From Adiantum capillus-veneris (lineage: Eukaryota; Streptophyta; Polypodiopsida; Polypodiales; Pteridaceae), in NCBI GenBank assembly GCA_014529385.2, contig CM043971.1, positions 97,370,485 through 97,434,484 of the forward strand: a stretch of DNA of 64,000 nt, read 5' to 3'. Positions within the stretch are counted from its first letter, which is position 1; every line of letters begins with the position of its first letter. Made by a program: the position numbers and the translations under genes. Of this stretch, positions 34,201 through 46,149 are shown piece after piece. The notes under the pieces are model-generated. The model saw nothing but the letters and a program-made list of their open reading frames with translations. It was not told where the DNA came from and did not search any database.

Positions 34201-35205
34201 TCCATCCAATCATAAATGGAAGGATTGCGCAATGCATCGCTTGGAAGCCGGAAAGAGGGATTATTATGCATTTGAGAACATGTGCAATACTACAGAGATC
34301 AAGTGTTGGGCTCTCAAAAAGTACCTCTTTGACACGTTGGTGACACCGGTGCTTCTTTATGGAGTGGAGGTGTGGGGTGGTAGCATCGGAAAGTCTACTT
34401 GGAAAGATTTTGGGAATGTTCAAAAGCGTTTTCTCCCCAACTTTCTCCAAGTCAAGACACAAACATCCTACATGCTCTTACTTCTTGACTCTGGATCGCT
34501 TCTCATTGAGGTCTTGGGCATGCAAAGGGTTGTGGAGTATATGCTTAAGACACAACGTAGCCCTTTGCATCGACTTCCTAGAACCGCATATGAAGCAAGT
34601 CAAAAGGTCCAAAAGACATGCAAGAGCAAAATACTAAGTTTGGGGTGGATGCTTGACATCAAGAAATGGTTTGGAAGATAGGATGCATGTCACTTAGGAA
34701 AGGATGTATCGATCGACTCCCAAGTTAATGAAGCCTTCTTACAACGCCAATGTATCACGGCTTGGGAGAAATCCGGAGGTTCTCGCTTCAACCATTACAC
34801 CACACACATTGCCCCAAACTACAAATCTCTCTTCTTCTCTGAACAAGGTAACCGAACCCATCCCTACATCTTTGAGCCCATCCTGTTGAGTGCGATCCGC
34901 ACCTTGACTCCATTCATCTTAGCTCCCATTCTCTATGCTGCAAGATAAGACGTTGGGGCACTGGCAAGGAGTCTCATCGACTTTGCACCTTATGCCCTCG
35001 TCAAGTGCGAGAGAGTGAGTACCACACACTACTTGAGTGCTCATCTTTTGACCACATTAGGTCCTCTTTCCCCCATATATTCAGTCATGAGCTCTCCCTA
35101 CATACCTTCCTCTCCCAAACACGATGTGGACTCTCTATTGCGATGCTCATTTCAGCCATTTTTGAGCATCGAGAGTCCCTTATGACCTCCACTCACACCA
35201 CGTGA
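31055..35205 (+). mobile_element. LINE-type non-LTR retrotransposon, copy 1 (decayed)
   Basis: The endonuclease part (31200-31920) shows VIVFGDMNART and a SVIDYML-type C-terminal motif in shifting frames. The reverse transcriptase (32290-33324) shows YCCFVDFKKAFDMVPR and QGCPLSPTLFGLLIDELE. The catalytic YxDD box is damaged to YAVD at about 33287. From 33327 a second, more diverged copy of the RT core follows and reads YANDVV. The thumb/connection region continues as an open 230-codon frame (33989-34681) with VLLYGVEVWGG. A CxxC...H...C zinc finger (CTLCP...HTLLEC) lies at about 34985-35040. A (GT)n tract at 31171-31200 breaks the 5' part. Not active. Confidence 0.85.
33327..33985. repeat. 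Internal duplication of the LINE reverse transcriptase
   Basis: Sequence from TATTGGATACACGATATGTT-TAACCTTGCACTT through GATTTCAAGAAAGCTTTTGACATGG to CAGCAAGAAGGCATAGAAGAGG repeats 32645-33270 with many substitutions and small deletions. The join (33300-33380) is a stuttered copy of GTATTGGATACACGATATG. It appears to be a recombination product of two LINE copies. Confidence 0.8.
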
Positions 35206-35257
35206 CATGTTCATTTGGTCCCATAGTCATATTTGACCTCCAAGGACGATAATAGAA

Positions 35258-35263
<6 letters not shown>

Positions 35264-35310
<47 letters not shown>
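35264..35310. repeat. (CT)n microsatellite
   Basis: Pure CT dinucleotides, about 47 bp, lie between the 3' end of LINE copy 1 and the 5' part of LINE copy 2. It may be the tail or insertion site of one of them. Confidence 0.95.
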
Positions 35311-35313
<3 letters not shown>

Positions 35314-35347
35314 CAATGGAAGGCTGTGATGTAACAACATCTCAAAA

Positions 35348-37630
35348 TTGAACAAATTGTCAAAACTTTGCGTTTTCGTTGCCGACTTGAAGGGAATGTC
35401 GGACAAAACTCACAAGAGTGGAAAATCCACACTCGCCATGGAGAATGATGCAAAATCTCCAAGAAATTTGGATGCTAATCCAACCACATCGTCTACAACA
35501 ACGGAAGCAATGATCATGGCTTACTTGGTCTCATTACAAGAAACCGTCAATAAGCAAGGTGAAGAGTTGCGCGCACTTGCAATGGAGAATGGCACTTTAA
35601 GAGTTCTTGTTGTGGAGAATGAGCACCTCAAGAAGGTTTTTGAAATGAAAACAACACGCTTGATGTATATTGAGAATTTCAAGAATGTAAGGATCTCTTG
35701 TTGACATGAATGTATTGAAAGAGTGCTTGAGCAAAGTTGAGAGTGATCATGTATTGAAAGAGGAAACGATAGATACAATACAACATGATGTATGTGAGAT
35801 GAGAAATGCATCCAAATCATGGGCTGATATATGTAAGGGTAATGTGGTTTCTACATCTCCTATCACGCAAGGCATTGTCCAAGCAAAGAATGTAGAGAAT
35901 ATGGACACTCAAGAATTGCAAGAACGGCAAAAAAGCTCAAAGAACATCGTCATTCATGAAATCAAGGAGGAGAGCATGGAAACACCTCAATCTCTTGTGG
36001 TTGCTATTGAAGAGTTTTTGCTACATACTTTGGCATGTCTCGAATCAAGGCTTATGGTGCACATTCAGTTGGAACTCCCTTGGGAGAAAGACCTATTGTA
36101 TGTACCATGGCTGATGAGGTAAAGAGAAAGATCATCCTTGATAATAGTTGGATCCACCTCAAAGGAACAGGTAGTAATTTATATGAGTATCACACTCTTC
36201 CATATGAGGAAAGAAGCAAGAAGGTTAAGGTATCATCTCAAGAAGAAAAGTCACTTGAGGAGGATGTAAGTCCACCCAACAGATAGGGGCACATGACCTA
36301 TGAGACCAACTCACGCTTGCAAATAAGCTTTTGGACTTGTAATAACAGGTATCCATGGAATGTGGGAATCGGCATTGATGAGCTTACCAATGACTCCAAT
36401 GTGATAATTCTTGTCAAAACATGGAAGCATGATGCGCAACAAATTGTTGGATTTGACAAATACAATATGCATTCTTTGATGTGGGCCAAAAATGCAAAGC
36501 AACATAGAGGCCAAGGAGGTGTAGCATGTATGATCAATAAGGGTTTGAAAGATGTTTTCATTGTCAAAGAAGATAAGCATAAATGCTACTTATAGCTGAA
36601 AATCAGCCCACCAAATGGTCAACTCATGTTTGTGGCTGGTCGCTACATTCTTCACTATGAGTCCAACTTTTATGCTCGCTAGGATATGGATAGAGATCAG
36701 CCCTTTGTTGAACTAGAGGAAGACATTGTTCATTACAAGGACTAGGGTGAAGTCATTGTCTTTAAAAACATGAATGCTTGCACAAATATGTTACAACACG
36801 ACACACAACAAGTCAACATGCCGCATGTTTCAAGAAGAATGGATGACTTATACATATATAATTAAATTTCTAATGATGCAAAAGAACCGGATCACTATGG
36901 AAAGTCACCTCTACATATGTGCAAGAGTATCGGAATGCTCATTGCAAATGGTATATCTTTATGGCAAGGCACCAATGACTTTACATGTAGAAAAGACAAT
37001 GGTGATAGCGTGATTGATTATATGTTGTTTTTGAAAGCCACTCTAGAATGCATACAAAGCTTTACACTTGGTGAATGGAATTTGGAATCAAATCATAGGA
37101 TGTTATGTATTGAGCTCAAGTACGTTAAAAGAACCAAGCATGTAGCCTCCAATCATGATGTGAATCATTCGTCCTTCGTCTAGACTTCAAACAAGCACTT
37201 ATATATGTTGATATGGTGGACCAAATGTTAAGCATGACAGTGCAGCACGAGAGCCCAACAGTAGAATGCAAGCGGAAAGTTTTCAAAGAAGTAATTTTCT
37301 CTTGTGCGAAGGAATGCTTTTCAGTAAACCACATGTCTTGCAAAAGGTCTAAGAAGGATAGCACCAAGAAGAAATGGTTTGACATGGAATGTAGTCAAGC
37401 CCAAAAACACTTGCTAAGTTTGGATGTAAGCAAAGATAAGGAAGTTTACTTGGAACATTCACACACATACAAAGCACTTGTTCAAAAAAAGAGGAGAAGG
37501 TGGGAAGTCAAAAAATAACTTCTTTTAGCACAAGAGAAAGCACATGCATGTGGCAAATTTTGGCAAAATTTAAAAGGCAAGCGTGTTGAGAGCTTTGACG
37601 ACTTGATTCTTGAGGATATAGTACACGCAT
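35348..37630 (+). mobile_element. LINE-type retrotransposon, copy 2 (ORF1 and endonuclease only)
   Basis: ORF1 pieces (35348-35704, 35706-36122, 36035-36286) encode a coiled-coil protein (LVVENEHLKKVFEMK; DTIQHDVCEMRN) broken by a stop and one frameshift. ORF2 starts near 36350 and parallels copy 1 from 31200 (GIGIDELTN, LMWAKNAKQ, DFTCRK) at about 90% nucleotide identity. It contains several stops and ends abruptly near 37630, before the reverse transcriptase. Beyond that point an unrelated copia-like sequence begins. Copy 1 lacks this ORF1, so copy 2 shows the 5' part of the family. Confidence 0.8.
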
Positions 37631-37639
37631 TGTAAGAAC

Positions 37640-39198
37640 CTCTTCTCGACATCAGAGACTCGTCCGACGGCGGGAGGTGACACATCAATTTTTGACACTG
37701 ATTTGATGATTTTCTCAGCATTTCTCCTCCACGGTTTTGAGCATCGACTATTGGCATCATTTTACAACACTTATTAAGTGGCTCGGCTTTAGCGTTTTTC
37801 TAGACGCTTTGCGTCGGCTGGGCATCGACGATTAGCCGTTCCGTTATCGGTTTTGACACCAATCAGACGGCTACTCGGCTAGCGCACTTCCATCCAGCGG
37901 TGAAAGACGACATCGACAACGATTTTCCGACTTCGACTTCTCCAGTTTTTTAGCTTCAACAACACATACCGACAGATACAACTCTGACAAACCATTTAAG
38001 AGCGGGTTTTTCCTAGGGATCACTCAGCTCTTGGTAAGTTTTTTTGGTCGATGTGTTTACCAACCGATGAGGTAGTAGTTGCCAGTTTTCCAGCAGTTTT
38101 GCTGACAGGTTGCAGTGCAGCCTGTGTGGAGTAGTAGAGAATATTTTTTGCACGGTCTTGTGTAGTTTCATGCTATGTATGCATTATGCGGATACAATTT
38201 GAGCTTGGTATAGCTCGCAAGTAGTAGGTTTACAGGTTTGCAGTGTCTTTGGACAGGTACATGTCCATAGAGCCACTTGGTCAAAAGTAAGCCAATTTGC
38301 TAGGCTTTTGGCATTGCATGTAGACCATTTGTGGATCTGTTTACTGAGACACTGAGTTTCTGTTCTTTATGCGATTTGGTGAGAATTTTCTAAAATTTTT
38401 CTCAGTTTCCAAGGGAAACTTTATCGGATTTTTCATAGGATTTCTCGCCATGGTTTATACGTATTCTCAATTTGCTCTCTGATGGTATAGTGGTTGATAT
38501 ATTCCCACTTTGACAGTGATCAAGCGTTTACTCTCACTTTGACAGCTTTTGTCATTTTTGGACATAGTTTGGTGTTCTTTGTACCCACTCTCCCAGGAGT
38601 GAGGATTACGTATGCTTGTATGGCTACAGACTTTGCTAATCACATGTTTCACAGGTTTTTGCAGGCAATTTCTCTTGTGGGATGCGTTTTGAGCTAGTTT
38701 GCTCTCTACTTGCATATATGGTTATGTGCTTTATGGTCGGTTGAGCAGTTTGTCCCAGTTTATGCTTGCAGATTTTGCAGATTGTGGAGTTGGTTTATGC
38801 ATATGTGAGTGTCAATTTTGATGCATTGATCATTCTTTTCATGATTGTGTAGTGATCGAGTTACCTTCTGCTTTGTTGCCAGTTTTTGGCATGGTTTATG
38901 GTTGAGATTGTACTTGAAGTTTTGCTCAGTTTACAAGGGAGATTTTGCCAATTTTTTCCCAGATTTCTTGCCATACTTTGGTTCTTAGCCATTCACTTAT
39001 GGTTGTAGATATGTGTGACAGTGTAGAGTCCACTATGGTGACTTTTGAGAGACGACGATCTCGTTCTTGCCGATACTTGTGTTGTTGGCATTGCGATCAC
39101 ACATGGTACATTAGACGCTGTTGTTTCAGACGTATGAGACAACAGCGAAGATGTATGCGTAGTGCAGATACGGCTTTAACATAGGTTAGAGAGGCACT
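37640..39198 (+). mobile_element. Probable 5' region and gag end of a Ty1/copia fragment
   Basis: The T/G-rich region has no long frame until 39000-39180, where CCWHCDHTWYIRRC resembles a CCHC zinc knuckle with the His replaced by Tyr (TAC where CAC would be expected). It leads straight into the protease frame at 39203. A putative LTR or leader lies in 37640-38050, but I cannot fix its ends. Confidence 0.45.
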
Positions 39199-39202
39199 TT
39201 CA

Positions 39203-39748
39203 GTGGTAGTCTATGCCAGTTATGATGATGTCACGCTTGCCTTGAGTGTATCTCTTGTAAATTTGTCTTTGGATAGCACACAATGGTTACTAGATAGCGA
39301 TGTTTCTTTCCACGTCACACCATGTCGTGAGTGGTTTAGCACATTTTCTAGTGGGAGACTTGGCTGTGTGCACTTGGCCAATGGTTTGACATTTGATATA
39401 GAGGGTGAAGGAGACGTTTGTTTGTCATTTCCTAGTGGTGCATCATATACACTACGACATGTGGGCTATGTTCCTCAACTGAGACAGAGTTTCATCTCAG
39501 TGAGACACTTGGCAGAATTTGGTTGTCAGATACTACTTAGAGAGCAGTCTTTCCAGATGCATTGCGGTTCACTACTGATTGCCAAAGGAGCCCGCAGCGG
39601 CGGCCTGGTATATCCTCTGCATGTGTCTAAGGTTCGAGACGATGTAGTCTCAGTTTTGTTGCTGGCATGCTTTGAGCAAGAGACAAGACATGTCTCTTTT
39701 GTATGTGAGATCCACCAAGCTCACGAGGTAGAGCATTTAACTGTGTAG
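39203..39748 (+). pseudogene. Ty1/copia aspartic protease region
   Basis: 181 codons show the arrangement of copia gag-pol proteases: WLLDSDVSFHVTP (usually DSG-ASxH; the Gly is Asp here), VHLANGLTFDIEGEGDV, LRHVGYVPQLRQSFISV. The changed catalytic loop and the stop at 39746 indicate an inactive copy. Downstream to about 40230 are short decayed pieces. Integrase and reverse transcriptase are missing. Confidence 0.75.
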
Positions 39749-40399
39749 GACGTGCCAATAGACTCTGTAGAGACAAAGATAGAGCAGTACTACTCTAGTG
39801 AGACACAGCACGTGTTGTCAGACTTTGTGCAGATAGAGGTAGAGCAGGTATGCTCGCTAGAGACACAGACATAGCTGACAAATATGGAGTTCTTTGATAT
39901 GCTCATGTTAGAGGCAAATGAGTTCGTACCAAGACGCAGGTTTTGCCTGTGGGTGAGAGGGATATAGCTTCCCCAGTGTCGGTGTTGACACATCCATACG
40001 TGATGGGTAGTCCTAAGGATGTAGTGATTGCAGATAGCGTAGGGAAGGTGAGTACAACCAAGTTTGTGTAGATTTTGTTAGCGTTTGGGAGTCTCATGTC
40101 CAACTTGTTAATGTCGAGTCCCGTTCTAGTAGCTGCACTGGGAGCATTTGCAACAAGGATAGTTGGTCGTACGTGACTGGCACTAGCATGATGCTTCACG
40201 GAGCTTTGTCGACAATATAGAGTTGTCTGTAGGATTTACATGCATGCTCTAGCATGGGTACACACACTAGCGTACCACTAGAGTCGATATGACTGCGTGT
40301 AGATCGATAGAGTGAGCCAGCGGGCATAAGTTGAGAGTGTCTCTCACCTGCTTTCTTGTACATACTAATAGTTTAGCTAGTAGGTCTCACTTATTGGAA

Positions 40400-41170
40400 C
40401 ATCACCTTTAAGTGGAAGATTATTGGTGTAAAGGCACTACGCCTTTTGCGCGGCCCGGACGTCCAGTGTTCGACTGACGCCCACATGTGTACATACCCTT
40501 ATTCTTCATATACATGAGGATAAGGAGCTCCTCACTACTACTTGCGAGAGGATGCTCCACCCACACCAACTTGTGCTCTTCCCCTTCCCTGCACGCACCA
40601 CACCACGCACGCACGCACGCATCCGCGCACACGTGCACTCACACCTGGCCCCATGAATAGGTGCCCAAGGGGAGGAAGGGCAAGGCCTGATAAAAATCCC
40701 CATGACCCAATAGAAAATTGATATATGGAAATATATGAGGGCACCCAGACAAAGTGGGCGACCGGCCCCAAACTCGGGTTGCCGAACCAGGTACAACTAG
40801 ACCATGGGTGGCCAACCCAGAGACATACTAGCCATACAAGTATGCCCTACACCTGTGAAGCAGCAGAGTGATGTAAGTTTAACACCCCCTCTTAGCACCA
40901 GATGCTGAACAAACCACATGAAGCCAAAGATGATAAATGATGAAGATGTCTGCTATAATGTGTGCAGTAGTCTGGGGTGTCCCAACCCTTAAGAAATCTC
41001 CATGGTAAAGTGTTGTCAACGAGCAATCTTACTGTTGTACTCCACTAATGAACTATGAAGGTACTCTGCGTGAAGGTCCCAAACAGAGTGTGAAAACAAC
41101 TCCTGGCCTCATGAAAGAAGTGCCAATCGACCTGCAAGTGTCCTGCCCAATAGGATATGTGGTGTATGTA
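40400..41170 (-). mobile_element. 3' end and LTR of a minus-strand Ty1/copia element
   Basis: On the minus strand, remnants of the RNase H tail (HIDWHFFHEA near 41130, then ADIF near 40945) are followed by an AGAGGGGG polypurine tract (about 40884-40891) and an LTR that starts TGTTAAAC at 40883. The LTR has an AT-rich region (40735-40750) and GCGTGCGTGCGTG runs. Its far end, around 40400-40412, is not certain. Confidence 0.6.
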
Positions 41171-41227
41171 GTCAAACCGTCTGGAGAAAATGGAGAAGCC
41201 CAGTGATTGTTTGCATATGTACAATTT

Positions 41228-41475
41228 TGTAGTGCTTATGTTTATGGTTTATGGTTATGTTTATAGTATGGCACAGATGTTATGATTAAGATTTGGCAAT
41301 CAAGTTAAGGTTATGGTTTTGCTATTATGGTATGGCAATCATGTGATGGTTATGGTTATGGTTATGATTATGGTTATGGTTGTGCAATGATGGTATGGCT
41401 ATTATGGTTATGGTATGACAAACAAATTATGGTATGGCAAACAGGTTATGTTTATGGTTTTGCAATTTTGACTCA
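41228..41475. repeat. Degenerate TTATGG hexamer repeat
   Basis: TTATGGTTATG and close variants (TATGGTATGGC, TATGTTTATGG) fill about 250 bp. From 41480 to 41950 I see only unassigned sequence. Confidence 0.85.
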
Positions 41476-41954
41476 TGTTTTAATTATGGTTATATAATCT
41501 TTATGTCGTGATGCCATGATCAAGCTTTTGTTTTTGTGGTTATGTTTTTCTTTCAATTTTGCTAATTGCCATACACTTGCTCTTTAGCGTCAGCTTGTAG
41601 GTGGAGTGCGGTTGTGCACTCTTCCTTTGGGCAGAGAGGGCTATTTTCTTTTGCTGCAGTACATGCAGTATCAGTTCCCAGGCCTCTCTACCTTAAAAAA
41701 AACTTGCAGGTTTGGTCGTCGATACAGAGTACAGTATAAGCGTCGGTATAGACCTTGGTAGCCGCATCGAAATATGCTATAGTATTACCGGCAGTTATTT
41801 CATTGCCTATTCCGACGCTCATTTCATCGTTTATTTCGACGCTTAATATACCGGTACTTATACCGATGTTACGATACCAGCATCTCTTTCAGGGCCTATT
41901 TCAATTCTTTTTAGTTTTAAAACTAACTTTATTTTGTCGATATTTGTGCCGATT

Positions 41955-43765
41955 TTTGCATGCCGTGTTGTAGTATTGCCTCAGGATATGATCTTTGCCC
42001 TTGCAGTACAAGGTGATGTTTATAAGGTGGTATCTTGTTGCCTTTTGGACAAGCCATTGTTTCTGGCCCTTTGTATACCCTGCAGGACATTATCCTGTAT
42101 CTAAGAAGATGATGACATCAGGCATAGCATCGCTACCCTGGAAGTGGGGCAGCTTCATTTTGATTGCTCCTATGGGAGCATCTTGTACTCTTTCCTTGGC
42201 TAGAGCATCTGCTTCTTGATTTTCTTCCCTAGGGACATGAAATAGCCGCACCGCTCCAAACTTTCGTAAAAGATCCTTAACTTGGTATAGTTGGCCAAGC
42301 AAAACCTGAGTCTTACAAAGCCAAGTGCCATTTATTTGCTTAATCACGAGCATGGCATCGCCAAACACATTTAGACGTTGAAACCCTTGCAAAACACATT
42401 GTTGTAATCTAAGAATTAGGGCCGCATACTCCAATTCGTTGTTGGAGGTGGAGTGTAGCAGCTGTCCAAGAGAGAATACCTTTTCCTTTTGCTCACTGAA
42501 AATGGCAATGCCTGCAGCCTGGTCCATTGTTCTTTGGTAAGCTCCATCAAAGAAAAGAGAGTGAGCTCCTTCTAGCTTAGGAACTTCCACCATTGGTGTC
42601 ACTCCTTTGCCTTCTAAGCTAACGTTTAGGTTCTTCTCATAGTGACGATGAGTAAGAATACCCGCTAGACTAGCCCTGGTGGAGTTCTCCACTTGCATAC
42701 TGTAATCAAACTCTTGTAATCTAACGAGCCACTTAGAGATTCTAAATGAGACATCCATGTGTTGTGTTACATACGGAAAGACTTCTTCCATTGTTAGAAT
42801 TAAAAAGGGTCTAGGCAATACATAAGAGCAGAACTTTGTAGTGGCAAACATCAATGCAAGCACCATGTGCTCTACCATGGTGAATCCTTTTTCTGATGGA
42901 GTCATGATACGACTAGAGAAGTAGATAGGACGCATGAAAGAGGTTTGGGGGTCCTTCTGCATTAGTAATGCTCTTGCAAGTGTATCACTTCCTACACTGG
43001 GGTGAACATAAAATGGCTCGTCCCATCTAGTGGGTGCAATGGTGGGAAGTGAAGCCAGGATCTATTTCACTTCGCTAAACTATTTCTCATTTTCTTCACT
43101 CCATAGAAAGACATCTCTATGGGTGACTTGTTGTAAAGAGAGAACCACTTGAGAGAGCAGGTGAATGAACCTGCTCAAATACCTTACCTTCTGAAGGAAA
43201 GAGACCATTTTTTTAGCTTTTGTGGGTGATGAAAAAGATACTAAAGCTTGAACCTTGCTTTGGTCAGCCTCAGTTCCTTTGGCTGAAATTACATGGTCGA
43301 GAAGAGTGACCTGCTTTTGCCAATGTGACACTTATCTACGTTAAGCTGGCCACCCAAGGTTTGCAGCTTAGCCAGACCATCATAGACCTCGCTCAAATGG
43401 AGGGAGTGAGAGTTGTAGATGCAAATATCATCTATAAAAACCCATATTCACTTACCAAAGTATAGCTGAAAGACAAAGATTACATAGCATTGGAATGTGG
43501 TCGAAGCATTGGTGAGACCAAAAGGCATCACTCTGTAAGCAAAACATACCCATGGTGTTATGAAGGTTGTCTTTTTCTGGTCTTCTTCTGCAATGCTAAT
43601 TTGGAAGTAGTCTGAATAGCCATCACATACTATGTAGCGCTCATGACCTGCTACCTCGTTGAGAATCTTGTCTTGGAATGGGAGGGGAAAATGATTCCTC
43701 TTTGTTGTTGCATTGAGAAATTTGTAGTGTACACAAACCCTCCACTTATCGTTCTTCTTTGGCAT
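41955..43765 (-). pseudogene. Minus-strand gypsy pol: RT, RNase H, second RNase H, start of integrase
   Basis: Order on the minus strand: reverse transcriptase from 43765 (MPKKNDKWRVCVHY, PFGLTNA, IDDICIY with stops around it), connection and RNase H (43331-42700, with SRFIHLLSQ and FYVHPSV). A second, archaeal-type RNase H follows (42585-42230: LFFDGAY, NNELEYAAL, VFGDAMLVIKQ, REENQEADALA). The start of the integrase zinc region ends it (42090-41955: YHLINITLYCKGKDHIL). The paired RNase H domains mark a Tat-like lineage. The 5' end is cut at 43765/43766 by the incoming LTR of the plus-strand element. Confidence 0.85.
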
Positions 43766-45790
43766 TGTTAGGAGTTTTTTGAAAGAAGTGTTTGCGTATA
43801 TGTACATACACATGCATGGTGCATAAAATAAAGAATTGCCCATTCTTCAGAGCCAGGCGGTTACGTGGGGCCCACATGTGTACAGGTAGGACATCATGTA
43901 CATAGTGCATCGATTTTCACTATCACCAGTACCAGTGTGTTTTTTCTATAATAATGAGGAGTTGGTAGCGTGTAAAACTTCTCGAGAAAGCTATCCGCGG
44001 GCCAACGACATGAGGTAAGCAGGTGCGTCAGATGGCATCTAGTGGCATCAAGAGGTCGAATGGGGTCAAGACTTGCACGTGGATAAGTCGGACACAACAT
44101 GGGTGTTTTCTTGTGATAATTATGCAAAAAGGTCATCATGAGAATTGTATTTGGGGGGAACTTCACGTGATTGCGGGATGCATTATTCGAAAAAGTTGAG
44201 TGCCAGGTGTGCGGATGGATAGCAGGGTGACAACTACGCACTGCGAGGCCACTTTTTGGCCTGCTCGGGGTCCGTTTGAGGTCAACTAAAATACCAAAGG
44301 TGCCCAAGTAAAAAAACTAAGTGTGGGAACTGAAAAACCTGAGAGAGGACCAGAAAAAACGTGTAGAGAAGAGGAGGAACAGCCGCAACTGAGTTTTTAC
44401 TATTTTTGGAGCATGTTTTGGCCATAAACTGCTCGGATTTGAGCACTTTGACATTGTAGACTGGGGTTTTGGGCTGTTCCGGATGTGATGGTGCTGTCCA
44501 TTTTGCCAAATTACTCACTGTTTTTTTGTTGTTTTGGCTGTGTAAGTTTCTCCTCTGAGCGAAGCTTCTGCTCCACTTTGTGATGTATCTGGCATATTTT
44601 ACCCATATTGTGTGAGCTATTTGCCCCATTGGTGTTGGCCCAAGCTCAATTGTATCTAAACATAAAAAATTCTCCTCTTTTGAGCTAAGTTGTGTGTGTG
44701 TGTCTGTGTGTCTCTCTCTGTGTGGAGTGGGCAAATGGATAGTCTCTCTCCTATCACTCCCTCGGTGTGTTCCTTGTCTCGGCCAGGTGGGTTGTGTAAG
44801 CCGAGTGGTGCCCCATAGTGTATGTGTCTATCATCCCAAAAGTGTGTGTCGGATCATTATAGAGCCGTTGTGTGTGTTTCCATCCCGCTCACATTCTTTT
44901 GGCACCCCCACTGAGGATCTTCTTCGAGTACCTTCAGCTTTGGGAGTATAGATTGCAGATTATAGGCCCGGGGCGGTCACTTTTAGAATGTGTATGCTAT
45001 CACGTGAGTTAACCGGAGAGGATTATTAAAATATCAAAATGTATACATACATAGGGGGGTGGGGGTTTTTTAAATAGGCACGTAGTGTAAATATAGTATG
45101 TACATTGAGGTATTGTTAATAACCTCTTGAACGCACGTGATATAGGAAGCTTTTGATAAGTGACCGCCCCAGGATTATAGGTGTAGGTTACAGGTTACAA
45201 GTTACAGGGACAGGTACAGTTACAGGTGATTCACACAGGTACAGGTAGATGGAGTAGAGTGATACACTGACAGTGGGAGTCACTTGCAATTGCCGTGGGT
45301 ATGCATCAATTGGCGCATGTTTGAGCGCATTGTCTGGTATTGTACGTTACTTGTGGATATTGCCATTGTACGTGTTTGTGGAGCCATAGCTGGTTTTATT
45401 GGGTAGTCCCAGCCATTTCTGAGACTTGGTCTGGAAGATAGTCATTTCTGAGACTTGACTATACGAGATTTGCATAAGCTTTCGTGAGAGGGTCAATAGC
45501 GTGAGGTTTTATTGAGCTGGGGGATTCTCAAATGTGAGATCCTTTCGGTGATACAGGTGGTTGGAGCACCCTTTTCGTTACCTCGCCATAGGCTACGTAC
45601 TAGTGATTCCTACTTGATGCTCGAGTTCTATTGTTGGCGGGTTATGCATACATATACAATCTATATTTTGGGTTCTTACTGCTCTACTTCTAGGGAAACT
45701 CTGCCAAAATTTTTCCAAGTTGCGGGCTGGTTTTTTTATCTTTTGAGCCATTTATACTGTTATGCTGCTAAAATTATGGCAAAATCAGAG
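43766..45790 (+). mobile_element. 5' LTR of a plus-strand gypsy element (family A)
   Basis: It begins TGTTAGGAGTTTTTTG at 43766, directly inside the minus-strand reverse transcriptase. It matches the reversed copy at 17133-19204, the truncated copy at 51477-51815 and the fragment at about 58510-59358. The 3' edge is not clear; a boundary near GAGCTGCA|TGGTTGGC (about 45822) is possible, but no standard primer site is seen. It hosts a 206-bp MITE. Internal sequence (leader ORF, gag, pol) follows. Confidence 0.85.
44967..45172. mobile_element. 206-bp MITE with target-site duplication
   Basis: Terminal inverted sequences GGGGCGGTCACTT and AAGTGACCGCCCC bound the segment. It is flanked by GATTATAGG on both sides (44958-44966 and 45173-45181). 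The homologous LTR at 17.95 kb (minus strand) reads GCAGATTACAGG without the insert, which gives the empty site. The 8-9 bp duplication and the C-GGGGCGG ends fit a hAT- or Mutator-type non-autonomous element. No coding capacity. Confidence 0.92.
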
Positions 45791-45795
45791 GATAA

Positions 45796-46047
45796 GTGAA
45801 GTGTGCCTTCTTGGGAGCTGCATGGTTGGCTTTAATGGATGAATGGACGTCAATTCACTCCTTTTCATTTAACACAAAGAATCCAAATAAATGTTCATGT
45901 GTCCAGGAAGTTTTTTTCCAACACCGCATAGTCTTTATGTTCGGGCCAAGAAGATTAAGAGAGATACTGGAATGTCCTTTGCCTGTTGTAATTCCAATGA
46001 TTAACTATGAAAACTCATTTGATGTACATGTGTTTTTCCTTATCTAA
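45796..46047 (+). CDS. Leader ORF upstream of gag
   Basis: The frame ends 103 bp before the gag ATG. Its last 50 residues (QHRIVFMFGPRRLREIL ... HVFFLI) correspond to the minus-strand frames at 61973-61761 (KIVFLFGAAMLGEIL ... SIFILF) and 17306-17133 (RIVFMFGPRRLREIL), although the DNA has diverged. The stop codon is at the homologous place in the two full copies. This points to a real peptide, perhaps the last exon of a spliced 5' gene of this retroelement family. Function unknown. Confidence 0.5.
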   Translation: MKCAFLGAAWLALMDEWTSIHSFSFNTKNPNKCSCVQEVFFQHRIVFMFGPRRLREILECPLPVVIPMINYENSFDVHVFFLI

Positions 46048-46149
46048 AGTTGAGCTCCATGAAGTTTTTGGGGATCGAGTCAGTAAAAAGTTTTGGGTTC
46101 TTGCACATGTGTTCGAAGGGGTTCTCAAAGCATCGTAACTTGGGTAACC

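Noticed and set aside
40420-40796. Overlapping minus-strand ORFs of 72-96 codons
   Set aside because: They lie in copia LTR sequence with GCGTGCGTG repeats and have no coding features.
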